A model generated the notes under the pieces. The model had not been told where the DNA came from, ran no database searches, and saw only the letters and a list, made by a program, of their open reading frames with translations. Below, piece by piece: positions 16,393-25,615 of a stretch of 64,000 bases of DNA. A program made the position numbers and the translations under genes. Positions within the stretch are counted from its first letter, which is position 1. Every line of letters begins with the position of its first letter. Origin of the DNA: Microbacterium sp. JZ31 (GTDB lineage Bacteria; Actinomycetota; Actinomycetes; Actinomycetales; Microbacteriaceae); assembly GCF_016805985.1 (NCBI RefSeq), contig NZ_CP017661.1, forward strand, positions 1,984,001-2,048,000, given 5' to 3'.

Positions 16393-17534
16393 GACGTCGG
16401 ACCCACCTCGTCGTCGCGCGAGCGCAGGCCGAGGCGATCCGCCATGCCCAGCTCCTCCATGTGCAGCGGCCCGCGCTGCGCGGTCTCGTCCGCCGCGGGC
16501 TGCTCCCCCGACTCGTCGGCGAAGGCGCCCTGCGGCACCACGTCCTCGCCGCTCGACGGCTCCTGCGGGAACGGATCGGGCTCGCCGGGGCCAGGGTCGT
16601 CGGCCATCAGGTCGGCGAACAGCTCCTCGCGCGCGACCTCGACCGCCTCGGGAGCGGGCTCGGCGTCCACGGCCGCCGCGACGACGGGCACGTCGGCGAG
16701 AGCGGGTGCCTCGGCGGCGTCCGTCCGGAGCGGCTCGACGACGCCGGTCGGGTTGCTCGTGACCTCGCGCTGCAGCTCGAGCACGGCCGTGAGGGCCGCG
16801 ACCGCGGCGGCGCCGCGCTCGACCTGCGGCTCGAGCGTCTTGACGTGCGACCGGTCGCCGTAGCCGCCGTGCCGCTCGTCGCGCACGAGCTTCCCGTCCT
16901 TGAGCTCGATCACGCGGCGCTGCATCTGGTCGACGAACGTCGCCTCGTGCGTCGCGCACAGGATCGTGGTGCCCGAGGCGTTGATGCGCTCGAGCAGCAT
17001 CATGATGTCCACCGACGTGGCAGGATCGAGGTTTCCGGTCGGCTCATCGGCGAGCAGCACCTGCGGGCGGTTGACGAGGGCGCGCGCGATCGCGACGCGC
17101 TGCTGCTCGCCGCCCGACAGCTCGTGCGGCAGCCGCTTGGCCTTGTCCGCGAGGCCGACGAGCTCGAGCGCCTCGGGCACGGCCTGCCGGATGAAGGCGC
17201 GCGACGACCCGATCACCTGCAGCGTGAACGCGACGTTCTGGAAGACGGTCTTCGCCGGCAGCAGGCGGAAGTCCTGGAAGACCGAGCCGATGTGGCGCCG
17301 GAAGTACGGCGTGCGGCGGTGGGAGAGCGTCTTCGTGTCGCGGCCGAGCACGACCACGCGGCCGTCGCTCGGGGTGTCCTCCCGCAGGATCAGGCGCAGG
17401 CAGGAGGACTTGCCCGATCCCGATGCGCCGACGAGGAAGACAAACTCCCCGCGCTGGACTTCGAAGTCGACATCGTCGAGGGCCGGCGTCGCGGTCCCCC
17501 GGTATCGCTTGGTGACGTGTTCGAACCGGATCAT
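16389..17534 (-). CDS. ftsE: Cell division ATP-binding protein FtsE with long C-terminal tail
   Basis: ABC-type ATPase driving FtsX. The ATPase domain fills about residues 1-222: Walker A GASGSGKS at 36-43, signature LSGGEQQR, Walker [13 protein letters not shown], then the H-loop ATHEA. Typical FtsE ends near residue 225-230; here about 155 more residues follow. They are acidic and rich in Ala, Pro and Glu, and end in a compact motif [21 protein letters not shown]. The tail looks disordered with a conserved-looking terminal peptide, perhaps a protein-binding tag. Upstream, where prfB often lies, is a sugar porter. Confidence 0.94.
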   Translation of the reverse strand: MIRFEHVTKRYRGTATPALDDVDFEVQRGEFVFLVGASGSGKSSCLRLILREDTPSDGRVVVLGRDTKTLSHRRTPYFRRHIGSVFQDFRLLPAKTVFQNVAFTLQVIGSSRAFIRQAVPEALELVGLADKAKRLPHELSGGEQQRVAIARALVNRPQVLLADEPTGNLDPATSVDIMMLLERINASGTTILCATHEATFVDQMQRRVIELKDGKLVRDERHGGYGDRSHVKTLEPQVERGAAAVAALTAVLELQREVTSNPTGVVEPLRTDAAEAPALADVPVVAAAVDAEPAPEAVEVAREELFADLMADDPGPGEPDPFPQEPSSGEDVVPQGAFADESGEQPAADETAQRGPLHMEELGMADRLGLRSRDDEVGPTS

Positions 17535-17591
17535 GGCGTACCGAGACTAAGCGCCGCCTCTCGCGAGCCACGGAGCGACACCCGATCCACC

Positions 17592-17621
17592 GAGACCGGT
17601 GCCGTCATGGGCACCGGTCTC
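17592..17621 (-). terminator. Terminator after the sugar porter gene
   Basis: Perfect 12-base stem GAGACCGGTGCC / GGCACCGGTCTC with a six-base loop, 43 bases downstream of the 17664 gene's stop and upstream of ftsE, so it would insulate ftsE from the porter. Confidence 0.7.
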
Positions 17622-17663
17622 AGCGGATGACGGTGATCGCACCGTCCGCTCGCGCGTGGCGGA

Positions 17664-19070
17664 TCAGTGCATGTCCTCCAGCTCCATGCCCTTGGTCTCG
17701 CGCACCTTCCACCACACGAAGACGAACGAGGCGGCCGCGCACAGCGCGTAGAAGCCGTAGGCGAACGTCAGCCCGATGCCGCTGAGCACGGGGAAGGTCG
17801 TGGAGATCGCGAAGTTCGCGACCCACTGCGCGGCCGCGGCGACGGCCAGCGCGCTCGCGCGGATCCGGTTGGGGAACATCTCGCCCAGCAGCACCCACAC
17901 GATCGGTCCCCACGTCGCACCGAAGCCGACGACGAACAGGTTCGCGCCGACGAGGGCGATGACCGACCACGGCGCCTCGAGCTCGGCGGTCGTGGCGCCA
18001 TCCTGCGTGACGAGCTCGGCGAACGAGAAGGCGACGGCCATCGCCGCGAGCGCGACCGTCATGATGACGGAGCCGACCAGCAGCATCCTCCGGCGCCCCA
18101 CGCGGTCCACCAGGACGATCGCGACGATGGTGACGAGGATGTTCGTCACGGACGTGATGACCGAGGTCAGCAGCGCGCTGGACTCATCGAAGCCCACCGA
18201 GCGCCACAGCGTCGTCGAGTAGTAGAAGATCACGTTGATGCCGACGAACTGCTGGAACACCGACAGCAGGATGCCGACCCAGACGATCGGCTTGAGCCCC
18301 AGCGCCGGCCCCAGGATGTCGCGGAACGACTCCTTCTGCTCCGACTCGAGCGAGTCGCGGATCTGCTGGATCTTGAGGTTCGTGTCCTTCTCGCCCGTGA
18401 AGTCGAGCAGCACCTGGGACGCCTTGTCGTACTCGCGGCGCAGCACGAGATACCGCGGCGATTCCGGCAGGCGCAGCGCCATCACGCCGTAGACGATCGC
18501 GGGGATCGCCTCGATCATGAACATCCAGCGCCACGCGGGCAGACCCAGCCACAGCACCTCGGCGGCACCGCCGGACACCCCGGCGAGCAGCGCGTTCGAC
18601 AGCAGGGCGGCGAAGATGCCGAGGACGATCGCGAGCTGCTGCAGGGATCCGAGACGCCCGCGGATGTGCGCGGGCGACACCTCTGCTATGTACGCGGGCG
18701 CGATCACCGACGCCGCTCCGACGCCCAGACCGCCGATCACGCGCCAGACGATCAGGTCCACCACGCCGAACGCGATGCCCGAGCCGATGGCGGAGATCAG
18801 GAACAGCACCGCCGCCGTGATCATCACCGGCACACGACCCCACCGGTTCGCCATGGAGCCGGCGAACCACGCGCCCACGGCGCAGCCGAGCAGAGCGCTC
18901 GACACCGCGAAGCCCTTCAGCGCCGCGTCGAGTGCGAACTCCCCCGCGAGCGCATCCACGGCGCCGTTGATGACGGCCGTGTCGAAGCCGAACAGGAAGC
19001 CGCCCAGTGCTGCGGCGATCGCGATTCCCGTGACGCGCGCGTTGACGCGCCGGTATGCCGTGTCCGTCAT
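17664..19070 (-). CDS. MFS sugar porter (D-xylose/hexose:H+ symporter type)
   Basis: Twelve-helix transporter of 468 residues. Sugar-porter signatures are present: GGFLFGFDTAVINGA in helix 1, NRWGRVPVM in loop 2-3, RVIGGLGVGAAS with the PAYIAEVSPAHIRGRLGSLQQ block, the mid-loop PESPRYLV, QQFVGINVIFYYS in helix 7, VDRVGRRRM, and the end KGMELEDM. The substrate is probably a monosaccharide. The ATG at 19070 is chosen because a TACGCT box lies seven bases upstream; an upstream GTG at 19088 would have its GGGGGAG directly abutting. Followed by a clear terminator. Confidence 0.9.
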   Translation of the reverse strand: MTDTAYRRVNARVTGIAIAAALGGFLFGFDTAVINGAVDALAGEFALDAALKGFAVSSALLGCAVGAWFAGSMANRWGRVPVMITAAVLFLISAIGSGIAFGVVDLIVWRVIGGLGVGAASVIAPAYIAEVSPAHIRGRLGSLQQLAIVLGIFAALLSNALLAGVSGGAAEVLWLGLPAWRWMFMIEAIPAIVYGVMALRLPESPRYLVLRREYDKASQVLLDFTGEKDTNLKIQQIRDSLESEQKESFRDILGPALGLKPIVWVGILLSVFQQFVGINVIFYYSTTLWRSVGFDESSALLTSVITSVTNILVTIVAIVLVDRVGRRRMLLVGSVIMTVALAAMAVAFSFAELVTQDGATTAELEAPWSVIALVGANLFVVGFGATWGPIVWVLLGEMFPNRIRASALAVAAAAQWVANFAISTTFPVLSGIGLTFAYGFYALCAAASFVFVWWKVRETKGMELEDMH

Positions 19071-19153
19071 AACTTCGAGCGTAAGCACTCCCCCTCAGTG
19101 GGAGGCAATCGGGCCGGGGGCTTGCCTGGACACCCGCCGTGTGCAAGCCGCGA

Positions 19154-21244
19154 TCAACTGCGCAGCGCGAGCACGAACGGCAGCACCGCCGTCGCCCCGG
19201 CACGCCGCAGCTCGCGGGCCGCCAGAGTGAGGGTCCAGCGGCTGTCGGCGAGGTCGTCCACGAGCAGCACCGGCCCCGCGGGCACCTGCAGTTCCGCCGC
19301 GTCGAGCCGTCCGTGCAGGTCGGCCACGCGGAAGGCGCTGTTGCCGCCCGGCCGCCCGGCGGGCGCCGCGGGATCGAGCGTGAGCTCGCCCAGGTGAGCG
19401 AGCCGGCCGATGTCCGCGAGGCCGTGCGCGAGCGAGCGCACAAGGCGTGGCCGCGTGCGCGACGGGACGGCCGCGACCGCCACGGGCCGCTCCTCCCAGC
19501 CCCAGTCGGCGAGCACGCGCACGCACGCCTCGAACATCCGCGGCGGCACCTCCTGGTCGGGCGCACCCGCGCGGAAGAGCTCACGCAGGGCGCCGCCCCA
19601 GCCGAGGTCGGTCAGGCGCGCGAGCGCGCGCCCCTCGGACGCCTGCTCCTCCGCCGGGATCCGGCCCTTGAGCGGCAGGCCGAGACGGTCGAGCCCGGAC
19701 GGCCACTGGCGGCGCGCCTCGATCGGCACGCCCACGCGGTCGAGTGCCGACGCGGCCGACGCGGCGACCTCCGCTCCGAGTTCGGTCGTCAGCCAGGCCC
19801 CCGCGCAGTTGTCGCAGCGGCCGCACGGGGCTGCGGTGTCGTCGTCGAGGCGGCGCTGGAGGAACTCCATCCGGCACCCCGTCGTCTGCTCGTACGCGAC
19901 CATGTCGTCCTGCTCCGCGCGGCGCTCGGCGGCGATGCGCTCGTAGCGCTCGGCGTCGTACGCCCAGTCGACGCCCGTCGCGACCCATCCGCCCTTCTCC
20001 CGCCGCACGGCCCCGTCGACGTCGAGCACCTTCAGCAGCAGCTCGAGCGGCGTGCGGCGGATGTCGACGATCGCCTCGAGCGCGGCCGTGGACAGCGGAC
20101 CCGCCGAGCCCGCGAGGGCGGTCAGGACGCGCTCGGCACGGTCGCGATCGGGCATCGACGCAGTCGCGAAGTAGTGCCAGATGTCCCTGTCCTCGGTGCC
20201 GGGAAGCAGCACGACGTCGGCCGAGTCGGTCGCGCGGCCGGCGCGACCGACCTGCTGGTAGTACGCGACCGGTGACGACGGCGCGCCGAGGTGCAGCACG
20301 AAGCCGAGGTCGGGCTTGTCGAAGCCCATGCCGAGCGCGCTGGTCGCGACGAGCGCCTTGACCTCGTTGCGCTTGAGCATCGCCTCCGACTCGGCGCGCT
20401 CGTCCGCGTCGCTCTGGCCGGTGTAGGCGCGCACCTCGTGGCCGTGCTCGCGCAGCAGGCGCGCGGTGTCGACCGCGGCCGCCACCGTGAGCGTGTAGAT
20501 GATGCCCGAGCCGGGAAGCTCGTCGAGGTGGCTCAGCAGCCACGCGAGCCGGGCCGTGGCATCCGGCAGCCGCAGCACGCCCAGCCGCAGCGACCGCCGC
20601 GCGAGCGGGCCGCGGATGGTCGTGACACCCTCGGTGCCCAGCTGGTCCACGACGTCGGCCACCACGCGGCTGTTGGCGGTCGCGGTCGTGGCGAGCACCG
20701 GCACGGACGCCGGCATCTGCGCGATGAGGTCGCGCAGGCGCCGGTAGTCGGGACGGAAGTCGTGACCCCAGTCGCTGATGCAGTGCGCCTCGTCGACGAC
20801 GAGCATCCCGATCCGGCGCACCAGCGCGGGAAGCTGCTCGTCGCGGAAGGTCGGGTTGTTGAGCCGCTCGGGTGAGACGAGCAGCACGTCGACCTCGTCC
20901 GCGTCGAGCCGGGCGAGCACCTCGCCCCATTCGTGCGCGTTCGTCGAATTGATGGCGACGGCGCGCACGCCCGCCCGCTCGGCCGCCGCGATCTGGTCGC
21001 GCATCAGCGCGAGCAGGGGCGAGACCAGGATGGTCGGGCCGGCCCCCTGATCGCGCAGCAGGCGGGTCGCCACGAAGTACACGGCCGACTTGCCCCATCC
21101 GGTCCGCTGTACGACGAGAGCACGGCGCCGTCCGCCCACGAGCGCCTCGATCGCCTCGTACTGGCCGTCGTGGAACTCGGCGTCGTCGCGACCGACGAGA
21201 CGGCGGAGGGCGTCGAGGGCGGAGGTGCGCAGCGCGTCGGTCAT
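19154..21244 (-). CDS. RecQ-like helicase with C-terminal phosphoribosyltransferase-like domain
   Basis: DNA helicase of 696 residues. Helicase motifs: Q motif HDGQYEAI, Walker A TGWGKS, DEAHC box (VVDEAHCISDWGHDFRPDY), TTATA, and motif VI QVGRAGR. A zinc-binding region follows with CRMEF and CGRCDNC. There is no HRDC domain. Instead the last ~200 residues end in VLLVDDLADSRWTLT, a PRPP-loop-like motif of type I phosphoribosyltransferases. This architecture fits the actinobacterial RqlH-like clade of RecQ proteins. It probably unwinds duplex DNA in repair; the role of the last domain is unknown. Confidence 0.9.
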   Translation of the reverse strand: MTDALRTSALDALRRLVGRDDAEFHDGQYEAIEALVGGRRRALVVQRTGWGKSAVYFVATRLLRDQGAGPTILVSPLLALMRDQIAAAERAGVRAVAINSTNAHEWGEVLARLDADEVDVLLVSPERLNNPTFRDEQLPALVRRIGMLVVDEAHCISDWGHDFRPDYRRLRDLIAQMPASVPVLATTATANSRVVADVVDQLGTEGVTTIRGPLARRSLRLGVLRLPDATARLAWLLSHLDELPGSGIIYTLTVAAAVDTARLLREHGHEVRAYTGQSDADERAESEAMLKRNEVKALVATSALGMGFDKPDLGFVLHLGAPSSPVAYYQQVGRAGRATDSADVVLLPGTEDRDIWHYFATASMPDRDRAERVLTALAGSAGPLSTAALEAIVDIRRTPLELLLKVLDVDGAVRREKGGWVATGVDWAYDAERYERIAAERRAEQDDMVAYEQTTGCRMEFLQRRLDDDTAAPCGRCDNCAGAWLTTELGAEVAASAASALDRVGVPIEARRQWPSGLDRLGLPLKGRIPAEEQASEGRALARLTDLGWGGALRELFRAGAPDQEVPPRMFEACVRVLADWGWEERPVAVAAVPSRTRPRLVRSLAHGLADIGRLAHLGELTLDPAAPAGRPGGNSAFRVADLHGRLDAAELQVPAGPVLLVDDLADSRWTLTLAARELRRAGATAVLPFVLALRS

Positions 21245-21310
21245 TGCTCCAGCCTCGCATCCGCCGCGGACACGGCCGGACGTCGAGGGCCCTGCGGCAG
21301 ACTGGAGAGG

Positions 21311-22311
21311 ATGCTCCGCCCGCCGTCCGCCGACCCCGCCGCGGGGACGTCCGTCGCCGCACCGTTCGCGGCACTGAGCCGCGGGACCTTCGAGGACGCC
21401 GCGGCCGCCGCGGGCTTCGCGCCCGACGACGCACAGCGCCGCGCGATCGCGCGCATCCTGTCCCCCGCGCGTCTCGCGCGTACCTGCACGGACCGGCGGG
21501 TCGCGGCAAGACCTGGCTCATGGACGTCGCGTTCGCGGCCGCGGGCACGCCGCACAAGCGCCGGGTGCACTTCCACGAGTTCTTTCCCGCGCTGCACGCC
21601 GCGATCTTCCGTCACGGGCACGACCTGGAAGCCGCGCTCGACGAGCTCGTGGGCGGGCTCGAGCTGCTGTGCTTCGACGAGTTCCACGTGCACGACGTCG
21701 CGGACGGCGTGCTCGTGCGCCGCCTGCTGGATGCCCTGCTCGCCCGCGGCATCGCGATCGTCGTGACCTCGAACTACGCGCCGGAGCAGCTGCTGCCGAA
21801 CCCGCTGTTCCACGGCATGTTCGCGCCGGCCATCGCCGCCATCCGCGCGCACTTCGACGTGATCGAGGTCGACGGCGGCGCGGATCACCGCGAGCACGGC
21901 GGCACGGGCGGCTTCGCAGCCGGATCGTGGATCACCGGATCGGCGGAGGGCGCCCCGAGCGGGACGCACGTGATCCGCGGCGAGCGCGACATCGTCGTGC
22001 GCGACCTCGACGAGGTCACCCTGCATGCGACCTTCGCGGACGTGTGCGAGCAGCCGCTCGGCGCGGCCGACTACGCGCGGCTCGCCGACCTCCGGGGCCG
22101 GTGGCGCATCCTGACGGTGCCGCCCCTCGAGCGGCTGGCGGCGTCGTCCGCGCAGCGTTTCGCGAACCTCGTCGACGTCGCGGCCGACCGGGGCGTGCGC
22201 ATCGACTTCCACGCGGCGGGCCCGCTCGAGGCGCTCGCGCAGGCGCCCGTGCCGCCGCTCGACCTCGCCCGCACCCTCAGCCGGCTGCGGTCGCTGCACC
22301 GCGCGGGCTGA
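21311..22311 (+). pseudogene. zapE: ZapE/AFG1-family ATPase, broken by a one-base frameshift
   Basis: ATPase associated with the division ring in proteobacteria. The N-terminus (MLRPPSADPAAG...FAPDDAQRRAIARILSPARLAR) starts at ATG 21311 after GGAGAGG. The rest, YLHGPAGRGKTWLMD with Walker A and then CFDEFHVHDVADGVLVRRLL and TSNYAPEQLLPNPLFHG, continues in a different frame from about 21481 to 22311. The switch falls within the repetitive CGCGCGTCTCGCGCG stretch at about 21466-21480 and needs one added base (or one plus a multiple of three). All later motifs are intact, so a recent mutation or a sequencing error is likely. Confidence 0.85.
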
Positions 22312-22356
22312 CGCCGCTGGGGCGCGGCGCCGTCGCACCCGCGCGACCGGGGCCGG

Positions 22357-22368
22357 TAGCGTGTCGCC
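22357..22368 (+). promoter_or_regulatory. Leaderless promoter -10 box for the LysR gene
   Basis: TAGCGT, six bases, then the GTG at 22369; no Shine-Dalgarno. Confidence 0.55.
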
Positions 22369-23292
22369 GTGTCCGCATCGCCCAGTGCCGCGCCGTCGGC
22401 GGATCAGCTGCTCGTGCTGCTCGAGGTGGCCCGCACGGGCCGGTTCACGACCGCGGCGCAATCCCTCGGGCTCACGCACACGACCGTGAGCCGCAACATC
22501 GCCGCCCTCGAGGCCGCGCTCGGCGGGCGGCTGCTGCTGCGCGGCTCTGACGGCTGGGCGCTCACGCCGCTCGGCGAACGGGCGGCGCGCGCGGCGGAAG
22601 GCGTGGCGGCCGCGCTCGAACGACTCACGGACGGCGAGGGCCTCGCGGACCCCGTGACGGGCGTCGTGCGCATGACCACCACGGACGGCTTCGCCGCCCT
22701 GATCGCGGCTCCCGCGGTCGCGACGCTGCGCGAGGAGCACCCGCACCTCACGGTCGAAATCGTCACGCTGACGCGCCGCGCGGTGCAGCACCGCTCGGGC
22801 GTCGACATCGAGGTCGTGGTCGGCACGCCGCAGGTGAACCGCGGTCGCTCGCTGCGCCTCGGCGAGTACGAGCTCGGCCTGTACGCCTCGCGCGACTACC
22901 TCGCCCGCCACGGAGCGCCCGACTCGGCCGCGGCGGCCGCCGCGCACGGCCTCGTGTACTTCGTCGACTCGATGCTGCAGGTCGACGACCTCGACCTGCC
23001 GCGCCGCCTGCTGCCGGGCATGCGCGACGCGCTGACCTCGACGAACGTGTTCGTGCACGTCGAGGCGACGCGGGCGGGCGCCGGGCTCGGCATCCTGCCG
23101 TGCTTCGTCGCCGACCGTCATCCCGACCTCGTGCGCCTGCTCCCGGCGGAAGTGCGCGACCGCCTGCCGTATCACGCGGTCGTCGCGCCGGAGTCGTGGC
23201 GGCGCCCGGCCGTCGCAGCGCTGCTCGCCGAGCTGCGGCGGCAGATGGCCGCGCAGCGCGACGCTCTGCTCGGACTCGGTCGCTTGTCCTGA
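22369..23292 (+). CDS. LysR-family regulator of the 3-hydroxybutyrate operon
   Basis: Transcription factor of 307 residues. The N-terminal winged HTH at about residues 12-70 reads LLVLLEVARTGRFTTAAQSLGLTHTTVSRNIAALEAALGGRLLLR, followed by a linker helix and a periplasmic-binding-protein-like effector domain (about 95-295). It lies in the same direction as, and 143 bases upstream of, the transporter-dehydrogenase-CoA transferase genes rather than divergent from them. The gap holds two inverted repeats suited to LysR binding. The probable inducer is 3-hydroxybutyrate, acetoacetate or a related acid; this is inferred from neighbours. Confidence 0.88.
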   Translation: MSASPSAAPSADQLLVLLEVARTGRFTTAAQSLGLTHTTVSRNIAALEAALGGRLLLRGSDGWALTPLGERAARAAEGVAAALERLTDGEGLADPVTGVVRMTTTDGFAALIAAPAVATLREEHPHLTVEIVTLTRRAVQHRSGVDIEVVVGTPQVNRGRSLRLGEYELGLYASRDYLARHGAPDSAAAAAAHGLVYFVDSMLQVDDLDLPRRLLPGMRDALTSTNVFVHVEATRAGAGLGILPCFVADRHPDLVRLLPAEVRDRLPYHAVVAPESWRRPAVAALLAELRRQMAAQRDALLGLGRLS

Positions 23293-23301
23293 TCCCGACC
23301 G

Positions 23302-23319
23302 ATGTGCGTTCTCGCACAT
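23302..23319. promoter_or_regulatory. LysR-type operator, first dyad
   Basis: Perfect inverted repeat ATGTGCG-TTCT-CGCACAT, ten bases after the LysR stop and 117 bases before the transporter start. Size and symmetry suit a LysR recognition box. Confidence 0.6.
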
Positions 23320-23320
23320 G

Positions 23321-23353
23321 CGCTGTGCCGCAATGCGCGTTGCGTGCACAGCG
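23321..23353. promoter_or_regulatory. LysR-type operator, second nested dyad
   Basis: Outer arms CGCTGTGC (23321-23328) and GCACAGCG (23346-23353) enclose inner arms CGCAA (23329-23333) and TTGCG (23340-23344). It lies directly after the first dyad, giving the two-site layout usual for LysR activators upstream of a promoter. Confidence 0.5.
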
Positions 23354-23435
23354 AGGCGGCTGACACACTCGCTCACGTCCTGCGCCGCCGAAGTGGACGG
23401 CGCCGGTGTCAATGACGACATCACGAAGGGAAGCG

Positions 23436-24830
23436 ATGGCGATGAGCCAGTCACCCGGCGCCGCGGCGCCCACGCAGTCCGGCACCGAGCCCTCGGTGCT
23501 CCGCAAGATCGTCGCCGCCTCGATGGCGGGGACCATCGTCGAGTGGTACGACTTCTTTCTCTACGCCACGGCCTCGGCGCTGGTGTTCTCGAAGGTGCTG
23601 CTGCCCGAGATGGGCAACGTCTACGACGCGATCATCGCCGCGTTCGTCACCTACGCGATCGGCTTCCTCGCCCGCCCGCTGGGCGGCATCGTGTTCGGCC
23701 ACATCGGCGACCGCCTGGGCCGCAAGCACACGCTGCAGCTCACGATCATGCTGATCGGCGTCGCGACCGTGCTGATGGGCTGCCTGCCCACGTACCAGCA
23801 GATCGGCGTCGCCGCGCCGATCCTCCTCGTCGTGCTGCGCTTCGTGCAGGGCCTCGCACTCGGGGGCGAGTGGGGCGGCGCCGTGCTGCTCGTCGCCGAG
23901 CACGCGCCCGCCGCGCGCCGCGCGACGTGGGCGGCCTGGCCGCAGGCGGCCGTCCCGGTCGGCAACCTGCTGGCCACGCTCGTGCTGACCCTGATGGCGA
24001 ACGTGCTGTCGGACGAGGCGTTCATGGCGTGGGGCTGGCGCGTGGCGTTCTGGCTCTCGGCCGTCGTCGTGCTGGTCGGCTACTGGATCCGCCGCACGGT
24101 GTCGGAGGCGCCGGTCTTCGAGGCCGCGCGCGCCGAGCAGGCGCACGACAAGGCGATGGGCTTCGGCATCGTCGAGGTGCTCAAGAAGCGCCCGGTCGGC
24201 GTGCTGAAGGGCATGGGACTGCGCTTCGCGGAGAACATCATGTACTACCTCGTCGTGACGTTCTCGATCGTGTACCTGACGGAGGACCAGGGCATGGAGA
24301 GAGGTCCGCTGCTCACGCTCATCGCGATCGCGCATGCGAGCCACTTCGTCGTGATCCTGCTCGTCGGGCGTCTCGCCGACGGCGCGGGCCGCAAGCCCGT
24401 GTACCTGGCGGGCGCGCTGCTCGGCGCCACGTGGGGCTTCTGGGCGTTCCCGCTGCTCGACACCAAGGTCGACGGGCTGATCCTGCTGGCGCTCATCGCC
24501 GGCCTCGCGATCCACGCCCTGATGTACGCGTCGCAGCCCGCCATCATGTCGGAGATGTTCCCGACCCGCATGCGCTATTCGGGCATCTCGATCTCGTACC
24601 AGGTGACCTCGATCTTCGCCGGATCGCTCGCGCCGCTGCTCGCGACCCAGTGGCTCAAGGACACCGGCTCCTGGCTCTATACCGCGATCTACCTCGGCGT
24701 CGCGGGCCTCATCACGGCCGGCGTCGTGCTGACGCTCCGCGAGACCAAGGGCACCGCGCTCGAGGAGCTCGATGCGATCGACGCCGCGCAGACGCGCGCG
24801 TCCGAGCGCGACGAGGTGACGACCGCGTGA
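23436..24830 (+). CDS. MFS transporter, metabolite:H+ symporter (MHS) type
   Basis: Twelve-helix carrier of about 464 residues for an organic acid. MHS-family marks: MAGTIVEWYDFFLYATASALVF in helix 1, GFLARPLGGIVFGHIGDRLGRKHTL, RFVQGLALGGEWGGAVLLVAEHAP, and PAIMSEMFPTRMRYSGISISYQ. Homologues carry shikimate, 2-oxoglutarate, proline/betaine and others; here the operon suggests 3-hydroxybutyrate or acetoacetate. ATG 23436 is chosen for its AAGGGA Shine-Dalgarno; a GTG at 23406 is a weaker alternative. Its stop overlaps the dehydrogenase start by four bases. Confidence 0.88.
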   Translation: MAMSQSPGAAAPTQSGTEPSVLRKIVAASMAGTIVEWYDFFLYATASALVFSKVLLPEMGNVYDAIIAAFVTYAIGFLARPLGGIVFGHIGDRLGRKHTLQLTIMLIGVATVLMGCLPTYQQIGVAAPILLVVLRFVQGLALGGEWGGAVLLVAEHAPAARRATWAAWPQAAVPVGNLLATLVLTLMANVLSDEAFMAWGWRVAFWLSAVVVLVGYWIRRTVSEAPVFEAARAEQAHDKAMGFGIVEVLKKRPVGVLKGMGLRFAENIMYYLVVTFSIVYLTEDQGMERGPLLTLIAIAHASHFVVILLVGRLADGAGRKPVYLAGALLGATWGFWAFPLLDTKVDGLILLALIAGLAIHALMYASQPAIMSEMFPTRMRYSGISISYQVTSIFAGSLAPLLATQWLKDTGSWLYTAIYLGVAGLITAGVVLTLRETKGTALEELDAIDAAQTRASERDEVTTA

Positions 24831-25615
24831 GCGACGCGATCAGCACGGACCGCGGCGAGCGCCCGCTCGAGCAGACGCTGTCCGGCCGGAAGGCACTCGT
24901 CACGGGCGGCGGGTCCGGGATCGGCGCCGCCATCGCGCGCGAGCTCGCCGCGCGGGGCGCGCACGTCACGGTCGCCGACATCGCGGCCGACGCGGCCGAG
25001 TCGGTCGCGGCCGAGATCGGCGGTACGGCGTGGCAGGTCGACCTCGCCGACAGCCCGGCCCTCGACGACCTGCGTCTGGACGTCGACGTGCTCGTCAACA
25101 ACGCCGGCATCCAGCGGGTCAGCCCGATCGAGGAGTTCGAGCCCGACGCGTTCCGGCGCATCCACGCGATCATGCTGATCGCGCCGTTCCTGCTCGTGCG
25201 CGCAGCGCTGCCGCACATGTACGCGCGGGGCTGGGGGCGGATCGTCAACATCTCGAGCGTGCACGGCCTCGTCGCGTCCCCGTTCAAGAGCGCCTACGTG
25301 TCGGCCAAGCACGGTCTCGAGGGTCTCAGCAAGGTGACGGCTCTCGAGGGCGGCCCCAAGGGCGTCACGAGCGTGTGCATCAACCCCGGCTACGTGCGCA
25401 CCCCGCTCGTGGAGAAGCAGATCGCCGACCAGGCCGCCGTGCACGGTGCCGCCGAGGAGGACGTGATCGAGGACATCCTGCTCCGCGAAGCCGCCGTCAA
25501 GCGCCTGCTCGAACCGCGCGAGGTCGCCTCGCTCGTCGGGTGGCTGACGGGTCCGGACGGCGATATGGTATCGGGCGCATCATGGGCGATGGACGGAGGG
25601 TGGTCGGCGAAATGA
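24827..25615 (+). CDS. bdhA: 3-hydroxybutyrate dehydrogenase (SDR family)
   Basis: NAD-dependent enzyme of 262 residues that oxidises (R)-3-hydroxybutyrate to acetoacetate. Rossmann motif TGGGSGIG near residue 27, NNAGIQ, catalytic Ser in NISSVHGLVASPFKSA, and Tyr-X3-Lys as YVSAK. The segment HGLVASPFKSAYVSAKHGLEGLSKVTALEG and NPGYVRTPLVEKQI are hallmarks of bacterial 3-hydroxybutyrate dehydrogenase rather than a generic SDR. It overlaps both neighbours by four bases (GTGA before, ATGA after), so expression is tightly coupled with transport and CoA activation. Confidence 0.92.
   Translation: MSDAISTDRGERPLEQTLSGRKALVTGGGSGIGAAIARELAARGAHVTVADIAADAAESVAAEIGGTAWQVDLADSPALDDLRLDVDVLVNNAGIQRVSPIEEFEPDAFRRIHAIMLIAPFLLVRAALPHMYARGWGRIVNISSVHGLVASPFKSAYVSAKHGLEGLSKVTALEGGPKGVTSVCINPGYVRTPLVEKQIADQAAVHGAAEEDVIEDILLREAAVKRLLEPREVASLVGWLTGPDGDMVSGASWAMDGGWSAK

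Noticed and set aside
21470..21485. Programmed frameshift in zapE
   Set aside because: No slippery heptamer or stimulatory pseudoknot; an indel in a CG repeat is simpler.
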